Shown: piece after piece, positions 18,717-26,210 of the stretch | How the letters are laid out: each line of letters begins with the position of its first letter | How positions within the stretch are numbered: position 1 is the stretch's first letter | Assembly: GCF_004154955.1 (NCBI RefSeq) | Contig: NZ_CP011524.1 | Location: 1,736,001 to 1,800,000, forward strand | Direction: 5' to 3' | DNA length: 64,000 nt | Source of the DNA: Intestinimonas butyriciproducens | Lineage (GTDB): Bacteria > Bacillota > Clostridia > Oscillospirales > Oscillospiraceae | Notes under the pieces: generated by a model | Told to the model about the DNA's origin: nothing | The model's database searches: none | The model's input: only the letters and a program-made list of their open reading frames with translations | Made by a program: the position numbers and the translations under genes

Positions 18717-19865
18717 TTACCTGGCCGTGCTGCGCACGGCATCGCGGGCGGCGCGGTCTGCCGCCATGATTTGTTCCAGTTGGGGGGCCTGGACAACAGG
18801 GACCACGCTCATAGCCCGCTCTACCAGGGCCGGAATGTCCATAAAACCGATTCGCTCCTCCAGGAAAAGCCCCACCGCCGTCTCGTTTGCTCCATTCAGG
18901 ATTGCGGTGGCAGTGCCGCCGGTACGCGCCGCCTCCATTGCAATCGCCAGGCAGGGGAACGCCTCACAGTCGGGCATTCCAAAGGTAAGCGGAGGACAGT
19001 GCAGCAGGTCCAGCGGTCTGGCCGGTCCGATCGTGCGTTCCGGCCAGGTGAGGGCATACTGGATGGGAAGGCGCATATCTGCCGCGCCCAACTGTGCCAG
19101 CACCGCATTATCACAGTATTCCACCAAGGAGTGAACTATACTCTCCCGGTGGACCACAACGGAAATTTTCTCGGGCGGCATCCGGTAGAGCCGCATAGCT
19201 TCGATAAACTCAAGCCCTTTATTCATCAAGGTGGCGGAGTCCACGGTGATCTTGGCTCCCATGGCCCAGTTGGGATGCTTCAACGCCTGGGACAGCGTCA
19301 CCTCCCGGAGCTGCTCCCTGCTCCATCCATAGAAGGGTCCTCCGGAAGCGGTGAGGATGAGACGGCGCACTTCCCTTCTGTCTCCGCTGCCCTGAAGGCA
19401 CTGGAAAATAGCCGAATGTTCCGAATCCACCGGCACGATCTCCGCCCCGCAGCGATCCGCCTCGTCCATAACGAGCTGCCCGGCGCACACCATAGTTTCT
19501 TTATTGGCCAGTGCGATCCGCTTTCCCCGCCTGACGGCGCACAGAGTGGGCTCCAGCCCGGCCACGCCCACCACGGCGGTGAGTACGGTATCGGCGGATT
19601 CCAGGGCCGCGGCCTCCAGCAGTCCCTCCTGGCCCGAGGCCACGCGGATATCCGTATCTGCAAGACGTACCCGCAAATCAGAGGCTGCTTTTTCATCTGC
19701 CGCCACAGTCAGCTCCGGCCGGAACCGCCTGGCCTGACGCTCCAACAATTCCACACTCTGGTTCGCCGTCAGAGCAGCCACCGACATGCCGCATGCCTCA
19801 ATTACCTCCAGCGCCTGTCGACCGATGGAGCCGGTAGAGCCCAACAGTGCAACACGCCTGCTCAC
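18717..19865 (-). CDS. dxr: 1-deoxy-D-xylulose 5-phosphate reductoisomerase Dxr
   Basis: Converts DXP to MEP, the first committed step of the MEP isoprenoid route. The 382-residue product has the NADPH-binding start VALLGSTGSIGRQAL, the metal-binding acidic block VPVDSEHSAIFQCL, the substrate loop TASGGPFYG, and the ALKHPNWAMGAKITVDSATL region. Its ATG overlaps the cdsA stop by four bases. Length and motifs are normal. Confidence 0.97.
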   Translation of the reverse strand: MSRRVALLGSTGSIGRQALEVIEACGMSVAALTANQSVELLERQARRFRPELTVAADEKAASDLRVRLADTDIRVASGQEGLLEAAALESADTVLTAVVGVAGLEPTLCAVRRGKRIALANKETMVCAGQLVMDEADRCGAEIVPVDSEHSAIFQCLQGSGDRREVRRLILTASGGPFYGWSREQLREVTLSQALKHPNWAMGAKITVDSATLMNKGLEFIEAMRLYRMPPEKISVVVHRESIVHSLVEYCDNAVLAQLGAADMRLPIQYALTWPERTIGPARPLDLLHCPPLTFGMPDCEAFPCLAIAMEAARTGGTATAILNGANETAVGLFLEERIGFMDIPALVERAMSVVPVVQAPQLEQIMAADRAARDAVRSTAR

Positions 19866-20689
19866 CCCATCACCCCCACAAAAGCCGGGAAAGAGACAAT
19901 CAGGATCTCCAGCAGAGGTGCAGCAAAAATCACACTGTCAAATCGATCCAGCACCCCGCCATGGCCCGGGAAAATACTGCCATAATCCTTGATCTTATAT
20001 TCCCGTTTGATATAGGAAAATGCCAAGTCGCCGAACTGGGCCGCCAGCGCGCCCAACAGGGCATAAATGACCAGCAGTCCATAGCGGACCGCAGGTGCTC
20101 CGAACCATTTCCCGACGATAAAACCGTACAGGAGTGTGGACAGCACAGCCCCTGCAACACCGCCAACAGCCCCCTCTACCGTCTTTTTAGGGGAGAGCTC
20201 CGGCGCCAGCTTGTGTTTGCCGAAAAGCATCCCTCCAAAAAGGGCAAACGCATCGCTGAGCCAGGCCACTACAAAAGGCAGGAGGATATAGTAGTTCCAG
20301 TCGGGCATTTCCCGCAGCCGGATGAAGGTCGACAGGAAATAGGGGATCATAATAGACAGGAAGAAAGAGCCCCCCATTTTCTCCATTGTCACCGTGCAAT
20401 GGCTGGTCATGGCCACCGCAAAGAGGAGAAATACATAGATAAAAAGTGTCACCAACGCCGGGAGCATACGCTCCCCCACGAAAACCCAGAACGGAATAAG
20501 CCCCGCCAGAACGATGGCGAGCCCGGAGACCTTCGGATTCTTGACAAATCCGGTGGACCAGAGCACCTCGTGAAGGGCAACCATCGCCAGCGCGGAAATC
20601 GCAATGGGCAGGCCCCAGTCGGGGGCCAGAAAAAGCACTGCCAGCAGCACCGGCACCAGGACCACTGCCACTATCACACGTTTACCCAT
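19862..20689 (-). CDS. cdsA: Phosphatidate cytidylyltransferase CdsA
   Basis: Membrane enzyme that makes CDP-diacylglycerol from phosphatidate and CTP, the branch point of phospholipid synthesis. From ATG 20689 (MGKRVIVAVVL), preceded by GGAGGAG, the product is 275 residues with about seven hydrophobic helices. The signature is present near the C-terminal half: WLSDAFALFGGMLFGKHKL and SPKKTVEGAVGG. Upstream codons in the frame read uppS sequence and are not used. It is coupled to dxr. Confidence 0.95.
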   Translation of the reverse strand: MGKRVIVAVVLVPVLLAVLFLAPDWGLPIAISALAMVALHEVLWSTGFVKNPKVSGLAIVLAGLIPFWVFVGERMLPALVTLFIYVFLLFAVAMTSHCTVTMEKMGGSFFLSIMIPYFLSTFIRLREMPDWNYYILLPFVVAWLSDAFALFGGMLFGKHKLAPELSPKKTVEGAVGGVAGAVLSTLLYGFIVGKWFGAPAVRYGLLVIYALLGALAAQFGDLAFSYIKREYKIKDYGSIFPGHGGVLDRFDSVIFAAPLLEILIVSFPAFVGVMG

Positions 20690-20691
20690 GG

Positions 20692-21432
20692 TTACACTCC
20701 TCCAAAGCGGCGCGAACGGCTCTGATAGGCCGCAAGCGCCCTGTGCAGCTCTTCCTTTGAAAAGTCGGGCCACAATACGTCTGTAAAATAGAACTCGGCA
20801 TAGGCCGATTGCCACAGCAGGAAATTGGAGATGCGGACCTCTCCGCTGGGCCGGATCACCAGATCAGGGTCGGGCACACCAGCAGAGAAGAGATAATGGG
20901 AAAATTGCTCCTCCGTGAGATGGTTCGGATCCGACTTTCCCTCTGCGCAGTCCCGGGAAAACGCGCGCGCCGCCCGCAGAATCTCGTCCCGCCCCCCATA
21001 GTTCAGGCAGATGTTCACCTGACAGCCCTCATACCGCTTGGAAATCTCCTCCGTCTCCATGCAGAGGACCCTCAGCTCTTCCGAGAGCGGCGAGAGGTCG
21101 CCGAAAAAGTGCATCTTAACCCGATCACGCTCCATGCGGCCGATGGCCTCCAGCAAATATTTCCGAAGGAGGCCCATGATGGCGGAGACCTCCTCATCAG
21201 GGCGCTTCCAATTCTCCGTAGAAAAGGCATAGACTGTAAGATATTCTAACCCAATTTCCTTACAATACGTGGCAATGGTACGGAAATTCTCTGCGCCCGC
21301 GGCGTGACCGGCGGTGCGCGGGAGGCCGCGCTTTTTGGCCCACCTTCCATTTCCATCCATAATGATCGCCACATGGCGGGGTAGGTGGACAAAATCTACC
21401 TGCACCGTCTGCTTCTGTTTAAAAAAGGCCAT
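20692..21432 (-). CDS. uppS: Undecaprenyl diphosphate synthase UppS
   Basis: Cis-prenyltransferase that builds the C55 lipid carrier for peptidoglycan. The product from ATG 21432 (preceded by AGGAGG) is 246 residues. It has the catalytic block AIIMDGNGRWAKKRGLPR with the essential aspartate, then HAAGAENFR, and the C-terminal DLVIRPSGEVRISNFLLW and FTDVLWPDF segments that define the family. It lies two bases upstream of cdsA. A 10-bp hairpin separates it from frr. Confidence 0.96.
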   Translation of the reverse strand: MAFFKQKQTVQVDFVHLPRHVAIIMDGNGRWAKKRGLPRTAGHAAGAENFRTIATYCKEIGLEYLTVYAFSTENWKRPDEEVSAIMGLLRKYLLEAIGRMERDRVKMHFFGDLSPLSEELRVLCMETEEISKRYEGCQVNICLNYGGRDEILRAARAFSRDCAEGKSDPNHLTEEQFSHYLFSAGVPDPDLVIRPSGEVRISNFLLWQSAYAEFYFTDVLWPDFSKEELHRALAAYQSRSRRFGGV

Positions 21433-21470
21433 GAACGCCTCCTGAATGATGTGATACAAAGACAGAAAGC

Positions 21471-21496
21471 GTGCGGGGCGCTGAGGCGCCCCGCAC
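21471..21496 (-). other. Intercistronic hairpin between frr and uppS
   Basis: Bases 21471-21480 (GTGCGGGGCG) pair exactly with 21487-21496 around a 6-base loop. On the minus strand only CTTTCTG follows, so strong termination is unlikely. It may protect or process the upstream pyrH-frr message, or attenuate the downstream genes. Confidence 0.5.
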
Positions 21497-21522
21497 CGCA
21501 TTGTGTGTATAGCGGTTCCGCC

Positions 21523-22077
21523 TTACACCGCCATCAGCTCCGTCTCTTTCTTGGCCGCCAGCTCGTCCAATTGCTTGCATCGCTTATCGGTCATATCCTG
21601 GAGGTCCTTTTCGTACTCTTTGCACTCGTCCTCCGTGATCTCCGATTTTTTCTGCATGGCCTTGAACTTATCCATGGCATCCCGGCGGATGTTGCGGATG
21701 GCCACTTTACCGTTCTCAGCATACTTCTTTACCTGCTTGGTGAGCTCCTTGCGGCGCTCCTCTGTGAGCTGTGGGAAAGAAAGCCGAATGGAACTGCCGT
21801 CATTTTGAGGGTTAATCCCCAGATCTGAGGTCTGGATAGCCTTTTCAATGGCTTTGAGCAGTGAGCCGTCCCAAGGTTTGATGAGCAGGCTGCGCGGATC
21901 GGGAGAAGAGATCGCGGCCACCTGGTTGATGGGAGTGGCGCTCCCGTAGTAGTCCACTGCGATCTTGTCCAAAACCGCCGCATTGGCCCGCCCGGCGCGG
22001 ACACTGGCGAAGTCCGACACGACCACATCTACGGTCTTCTGCATTTTCACGTCATAATCCTTCAGGATCTCTTTCAT
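21523..22077 (-). CDS. frr: Ribosome recycling factor
   Basis: Releases the ribosome from mRNA after termination, together with EF-G. From ATG 22077, preceded by GGAGGAG, the product is the standard 184 residues. The family blocks are all present: VRAGRANAAVLDKI, YYGSATPINQVAAIS, DPRSLLIKPWD and the long helical end KRCKQLDELAAKKETEL. An earlier in-frame ATG lies inside pyrH. One base separates it from the pyrH stop. Confidence 0.96.
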   Translation of the reverse strand: MKEILKDYDVKMQKTVDVVVSDFASVRAGRANAAVLDKIAVDYYGSATPINQVAAISSPDPRSLLIKPWDGSLLKAIEKAIQTSDLGINPQNDGSSIRLSFPQLTEERRKELTKQVKKYAENGKVAIRNIRRDAMDKFKAMQKKSEITEDECKEYEKDLQDMTDKRCKQLDELAAKKETELMAV

Positions 22078-22078
22078 C

Positions 22079-22801
22079 TCACTTCTCCTCCTTGACGATG
22101 GTTCCAATTTTTTCGCCCATAATTACCCGATAGATGTTTTCCGGGTCCTTAAGGGCAAAGAGAATCACGGGAATCTTATTATCCATGGAGAGGGATGTGG
22201 CGGTGCTGTCCATGACCTGGAGATGCTGCGCCAGCACATCATCATAGGTGATACTGTCATATTTGACCGCAGTTGGGTCCTTGTTGGGATCCGCGCTGTA
22301 GACACCATCGATATTTTTGGCCAGAAGAATCACGTCGGCATCAATTTCCGCCGCCCGCAGCACCGCCGCAGTATCAGTGGAAAAGAAGGGATTTCCGGTG
22401 CCGCAGCCAAACACCACGACTCTGCCCTTCTCCATATGCCGGATGGCCTTGGAACGGATATAGGGCTCTGCGATGGAGCGCATCTCAATAGCGGTCTGGA
22501 CCCGCACGTCCACGCCCTTTTGCTCCAGCATATCGGCAATGGCCAGGCAGTTGATGGCGGTGGCCAGCATCCCCATATGATCGGCCCGGGTGCGCTCCAT
22601 CCGGTCCCCCCCATCCTTGACGCCGCGCCAGAAGTTGCCGCCGCCCACTACAATCCCCACCTGGACGCCAGCCTCACTGCATTTCTTGATCACATCGCAG
22701 ACTCTGCCGATCACATCGAAGTCCAGGCCGCGGCTGGCATCGCCGGCCAGTGCCTCTCCGCTGATTTTCAGCAGGATTCGTTTATACTGCGGTTCAGGCA
22801 T
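22079..22801 (-). CDS. pyrH: Uridylate kinase PyrH
   Basis: Phosphorylates UMP to UDP in pyrimidine nucleotide synthesis; the hexamer is normally controlled by UTP and GTP. The 240-residue product has the amino-acid-kinase fold start [13 protein letters not shown], the glycine loop [12 protein letters not shown], and [17 protein letters not shown], characteristic of bacterial UMP kinases. It heads the run pyrH-frr-uppS-cdsA-dxr-rseP-ispG-polC and follows the tsf terminator, so it probably starts a new transcript. Confidence 0.96.
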   Translation of the reverse strand: MPEPQYKRILLKISGEALAGDASRGLDFDVIGRVCDVIKKCSEAGVQVGIVVGGGNFWRGVKDGGDRMERTRADHMGMLATAINCLAIADMLEQKGVDVRVQTAIEMRSIAEPYIRSKAIRHMEKGRVVVFGCGTGNPFFSTDTAAVLRAAEIDADVILLAKNIDGVYSADPNKDPTAVKYDSITYDDVLAQHLQVMDSTATSLSMDNKIPVILFALKDPENIYRVIMGEKIGTIVKEEK

Positions 22802-22843
22802 AGTGAAATATCCCCTTCCCTGTTTTTATAATTTGTCTATCCT

Positions 22844-22872
22844 ATTTTAATATAAGTTTCTCCGTTTGCATA
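22844..22872 (-). promoter_or_regulatory. Possible promoter for the pyrH-polC run
   Basis: On the minus strand TAAAAT (22844-22849) lies 17 bases from TATGCA (22867-22872). The -10 is good but the -35 matches only three of six bases. The surrounding stretch is AT-rich, as expected for a promoter after the tsf terminator. Confidence 0.35.
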
Positions 22873-22975
22873 GAGGTCTGACGGCTTTTTTTACAATTTG
22901 TTCTCATGGTGCCCTGGAGCGGCACAGCCTACAGCCGCGTAAAATGGAAACATTTGAAGAGTATCGGTGCCTGTG

Positions 22976-23008
22976 AAAAGAGCCGGGAGCTCTGCTCCCG
23001 GCTCTTTT
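22976..23008. terminator. Intrinsic terminator after tsf
   Basis: Bases 22976-22990 pair perfectly with 22994-23008: a 15-bp stem and 3-base loop, with A4 and T4 at the outer ends. It lies 11 bases past the tsf stop and closes the rpsB-tsf transcript. Confidence 0.88.
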
Positions 23009-23019
23009 TAACTACATTC

Positions 23020-23937
23020 TTACTTGCCCAGCTGCTTGGCGATCTCTTCGGCAAAATTCTCCTGTTTCTTCTCAATGCCCTCGCCCTTCTCAAAGCGAAC
23101 CGCATTCTTCAGAGTGATCGTGCCGCCCAGAGCCTTCGCCGCATTGGCCATATACTGCTCCACGCTCACAGAGCTGTCCTTCACGAACTCCTGCTGCAAC
23201 AGGCAGTTCTCCTTATAGAATTTGCCCAGCTTGCCGGTCACGATGCCCTCTCTCACCTTCTCAGGCTTGGAGGCCATCTTGGGATCATTCTCCATCTGGA
23301 CCAAGAGAATCTTCTTCTCTTCATCCAGCGTGGCCTGATCGACCTGGCTCTTGTCCAGGAAACGGGGATTCAGGGCAGCAATCTGCATGGCCATATCCTT
23401 GCCGACCTCAGTCACCTTATCCTCAAGGCCCGCAGAGACTTCCAGGTTCACCAGCACGCCGATCTTGCCGCCGGCATGATTGTAGGGTACGGACACGCCC
23501 TCCGTGAAGAACGCAAAACGGCGGACCTTGATGTTCTCGCCGATCACGAGCACCATCTCCTGCTGCTCCTCCTGCACGGTACGACCATTGCCATAGGGCT
23601 TTGCCATTAGGTCGTCCAGGTCGGCGGGCTTCTCCTTCGCCACCACGGCGGCCACGCCCTTGACGAAGTCCACAAACTTCTCGTTCTTGCCCACAAAGTC
23701 GGTCTCAGCGTTCACTTCGACCACCACGCCCACGCCGTCAACCACAGCGGCATAGGCCATGCCCTCAGCCGCGATGCGGCCAGCCTTCTTCTGAGAGGCG
23801 GCCAGCCCCTTTTCACGCAGGATCTCAACAGCCTTATCCATATTGCCGTCGGCCTCGGTGAGGGCCTTCTTGCAGTCCATCATGCCTACGCCGGTCATTT
23901 CGCGCAGGGCCTGCACGTCCTTAGCGGTAAAAGCCAT
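23020..23937 (-). CDS. tsf: Translation elongation factor Ts
   Basis: Nucleotide exchange factor that regenerates EF-Tu-GTP. From ATG 23937 (MAFTAKDVQALREMTG), with GGAGG eight bases upstream, the product is 305 residues. The N-terminal UBA-like domain (VQALREMTGVGMMDCKKAL) and the signature ETDFVGKNEKF are clear. It lies downstream of rpsB, the usual order, but an intrinsic terminator stands between the two. Confidence 0.96.
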   Translation of the reverse strand: MAFTAKDVQALREMTGVGMMDCKKALTEADGNMDKAVEILREKGLAASQKKAGRIAAEGMAYAAVVDGVGVVVEVNAETDFVGKNEKFVDFVKGVAAVVAKEKPADLDDLMAKPYGNGRTVQEEQQEMVLVIGENIKVRRFAFFTEGVSVPYNHAGGKIGVLVNLEVSAGLEDKVTEVGKDMAMQIAALNPRFLDKSQVDQATLDEEKKILLVQMENDPKMASKPEKVREGIVTGKLGKFYKENCLLQQEFVKDSSVSVEQYMANAAKALGGTITLKNAVRFEKGEGIEKKQENFAEEIAKQLGK

Positions 23938-23975
23938 AATTAAAACCTCCATTATCGTCTCATTTGTCAAGCTTT

Positions 23976-24004
23976 AAAAAAGCGCCCGCCGCGCGCCGGC
24001 GGGC
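23976..24004 (-). terminator. Intrinsic terminator or attenuator between rpsB and tsf
   Basis: On the minus strand GCCCGCCG (23997-24004) pairs with CGGCGGGC (23984-23991) around a 5-base loop. After two bases, six T follow (23976-23981). It lies 26 bases after the rpsB stop. Partial read-through would lower tsf relative to rpsB, unless tsf also has a promoter of its own. Confidence 0.8.
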
Positions 24005-24030
24005 ACTAAGAGCCCTGTATCGGTCGGAAA

Positions 24031-24765
24031 TCAGGCGCCGGTGGCCTCGCCGGCCTTGGCGGCCTCAGCCTCCACATTGTCCTCGCCCTGCTTGCCCTCC
24101 ATGATGGCGTTGGCCATGACAGAGGAAATCAGGCGAATGGCGCGGATAGCGTCATCATTGCCGGGAATCACATAGTCGATCTCATCCGGATCGCAGTTAG
24201 TATCGACAATGGCCACGATGGGAATGTGCAGCTTGCGGGCCTCGTTGATGGCATTGCGCTCCTTACGGGGATCCACCACAAAGAGAGCACCAGGGAGGCG
24301 CTTCATCTCGGTGACGCCGCCGAGGTACTTCTCCAGCTTGGCGATCTCGCCCAGATGCTTCATGACTTCCTTCTTGGGCAACATGTCGAATGTGCCGTCC
24401 TCCTGCATCTTTTTGAGCTGGTTCAGACGGTCCACACGCCCCCGCATTGTCTTAAAGTTGGTGAGCATGCCGCCCAGCCACCGGGCATTTACATAATATC
24501 CGCCGCAACGGGTGGCCTCTTCCTTGATGGCCTCCTGCGCCTGCTTCTTAGTGCCGACAAACAGCAGAGTCTGGCCCCCGGCGGACAGATCGCGGACAAA
24601 GTTGTAGGCTTCTTCCAGCTTCTTTACAGTCTTCTGCAGGTCGATGATATAGATGCCGTTGCGCTCCGTGTAAATATACGCGGACATTTTGGGGTTCCAC
24701 CGACGGGTCTGGTGACCAAAGTGGACCCCGGCCTCCAGAAGCTGTTTCATTGATACGACTGCCAT
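24031..24765 (-). CDS. rpsB: 30S ribosomal protein S2
   Basis: Structural protein of the small ribosomal subunit, bound near S1 and the platform. The 244-residue product has the canonical N-terminus [24 protein letters not shown], the central [17 protein letters not shown] block, and the [20 protein letters not shown] end. ATG 24765 is preceded by AGGAGG. It is transcribed from a strong promoter through a leader of about 120 bases, which may carry S2 autoregulation as in many bacteria. Confidence 0.97.
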   Translation of the reverse strand: MAVVSMKQLLEAGVHFGHQTRRWNPKMSAYIYTERNGIYIIDLQKTVKKLEEAYNFVRDLSAGGQTLLFVGTKKQAQEAIKEEATRCGGYYVNARWLGGMLTNFKTMRGRVDRLNQLKKMQEDGTFDMLPKKEVMKHLGEIAKLEKYLGGVTEMKRLPGALFVVDPRKERNAINEARKLHIPIVAIVDTNCDPDEIDYVIPGNDDAIRAIRLISSVMANAIMEGKQGEDNVEAEAAKAGEATGA

Positions 24766-24866
24766 TGAAAAATTCCTCCTTTATTGTTATTACCTCCACC
24801 CCGTTCATTCGGAGCCCGCCGACCTGTTCAGGCACAAGGCGCTCCCTCCCGATGGTGTGTGTAATA

Positions 24867-24884
24867 CTGTGCGTTTCTGCACAG
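24867..24884 (-). other. 5'-terminal hairpin of the rpsB leader
   Basis: CTGTGC (24867-24872) pairs with GCACAG (24879-24884) around six bases. It begins right at the predicted transcript start (about 24885). Such 5' hairpins stabilise mRNA, and this one may form part of an S2-binding leader. Confidence 0.45.
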
Positions 24885-24891
24885 CTATGGT

Positions 24892-24920
24892 ATTTTAGCA
24901 CAGTATGTCCCGAATTGCAA
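24892..24920 (-). promoter_or_regulatory. Promoter of rpsB-tsf
   Basis: On the minus strand TTGCAA (24915-24920) and TAAAAT (24892-24897) are exactly 17 bases apart. The transcript would begin near 24885, giving a 120-base leader. Confidence 0.8.
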
Positions 24921-24986
24921 CACTTTTTTCCTGTTTACAGGATCTTGTTTAAAAATCTGTACTTTATGGCCCTTGCCATACCCTTT

Positions 24987-25247
24987 TCATTCCCTCCGGC
25001 TGCGGCGAGCCTCCTCCGCCTCCACCAGAATGATATCCTCTCCAAAACGCCGGACGGACTCCCAGGGGAAGACCTGATCCTCCTCCCGCCCGAAAAGTCC
25101 GAAAAAGCGAAGCCTTCCCGGTACAATCAGCGCCTTGACCCTCCCAGTTTCCAGGTCTACCTCTACGTCTCCCACATATCCGAAACGGCATCCGTCGCTG
25201 ATATTGATGATTTCCTTATCCCTCAGCTCTGCAATCCGGCTCTCCAT
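24987..25247 (-). CDS. ymxH: YlmC/YmxH family PRC-barrel sporulation protein
   Basis: Small soluble protein of 86 residues made of one PRC-barrel-like domain. The sequence RIAELRDKEIINISDGCRFGYVGDVEVDLETGRVKALIVPG is the hallmark of the YlmC/YmxH family found in endospore formers. The central FFGLFGREEDQVFPWESV block is also typical. Family members are expressed during sporulation, but the molecular role is not established. GGGGGAT precedes ATG 25247. It is divergent from the hydrolase gene at 25330 and lies upstream of rpsB on the same strand. Confidence 0.85.
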   Translation of the reverse strand: MESRIAELRDKEIINISDGCRFGYVGDVEVDLETGRVKALIVPGRLRFFGLFGREEDQVFPWESVRRFGEDIILVEAEEARRSRRE

Positions 25248-25260
25248 TCAAAATCCCCCG

Positions 25261-25289
25261 TTTCCAAAGTGGTCGTTTCCGTGTATAAT
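25261..25289 (+). promoter_or_regulatory. Possible promoter of the hydrolase/PP-loop pair
   Basis: A perfect TATAAT (25284-25289) lies 17 bases from TTTCCA (25261-25266), 40 bases before the TTG start at 25330. The -35 is weak (four of six). Confidence 0.5.
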
Positions 25290-25329
25290 CAGTCTATGCC
25301 ACAACCCGCTTGTACTATGAGGTGATTTT

Positions 25330-26205
25330 TTGAAGTTTCCCACGTCCAGGAGGCGCCGCCTTCTCCTCTGTGCCCTCGCCGCCATCCTGTTCCTTTTTGT
25401 CGGGATCTTTTTTTTACAGAGCGCTGTGGCGCACCGTAAGCCCCCCTTTCTTCCAGACTACCCTATCATAGACCTCTCCCCCATTTGGGAACAGCCTCGG
25501 CTTGATGCCGAAGACTATGATACGCTGTTTCTCCAGACCGGCCTGGGTCCTTCGGCCGTCGACCGCCTTCGGGACAGCGGTCCGTCCGGTATTGACCATA
25601 TTCTGGAAGTCCAATCCGCTTTTTTTGCCCCTGTTACTGTAAGCTGTGATCCCCTGTTCGGGCCTTTTGTTAAGGAGGATCACCTTAAAACCCCGGATGG
25701 GACCCAGATCATGGCGCCTCCGCTGGCCGATCTCCGGCCGGGGGATATCCTCCTCACCTACTCCACCCACTCACTGGGGTGGCGGCACGGTCACGCCGGC
25801 CTAGTGCTGGATGTCTCAGAGGAAGGCGGCTCCACACTGGAGGCCGTGCTGATCGGCACAGATTCCGCCATTATGGACACACAGCACTGGTTGGATTACT
25901 CCAACTACCTTGTCCTGCGCCTCAGGGATATGACCCCTGTGCTCCAGGAGGCATTGACCGCCTATGCGGTGGAATATCTGAATGGGGTTCCCTATCGCCT
26001 GACCAGCGGCTTTTGGGGTCTGAAGGAGCCTGAAGACGACGCATTTGGCGTCCAATGCTCCTATTTGGTCTGGTATGCCTTTCAGCACTTCGGCTATGAC
26101 CTGGACAGCGACGGCGGTCGATTGGTGACAGTCAACGATCTGGCCCACTCACCGCTTCTGGAGGTCGTGCAGATCTATGGGTTGGACCCGAGAGAATGGA
26201 GCTGA
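25330..26205 (+). CDS. Membrane-anchored permuted papain-fold hydrolase (YiiX/NlpC-P60 like)
   Basis: A 291-residue protein with a basic N-terminus and one membrane helix (about residues 10-31), so the rest is probably outside the membrane. The C-terminal domain shows the order His-then-Cys seen in circularly permuted NlpC/P60 (YiiX-like) enzymes: the block RPGDILLTYS, then H155 in HGHAGLV, then C243 in GVQCSYLVWYAF. The likely chemistry is amide or thioester hydrolysis; the substrate is unknown. TTG 25330 has GAGGTGA at 25319-25325. It abuts the next gene, whose start lies at or just beyond this stop, so the two probably act together. Confidence 0.7.
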   Translation: MKFPTSRRRRLLLCALAAILFLFVGIFFLQSAVAHRKPPFLPDYPIIDLSPIWEQPRLDAEDYDTLFLQTGLGPSAVDRLRDSGPSGIDHILEVQSAFFAPVTVSCDPLFGPFVKEDHLKTPDGTQIMAPPLADLRPGDILLTYSTHSLGWRHGHAGLVLDVSEEGGSTLEAVLIGTDSAIMDTQHWLDYSNYLVLRLRDMTPVLQEALTAYAVEYLNGVPYRLTSGFWGLKEPEDDAFGVQCSYLVWYAFQHFGYDLDSDGGRLVTVNDLAHSPLLEVVQIYGLDPREWS

Positions 26206-26210
26206 TTCCT

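Noticed and set aside
18555-19985. A 476-codon plus-strand open frame
   Set aside because: Antisense to dxr and the flanking gene ends; no recognisable domain.
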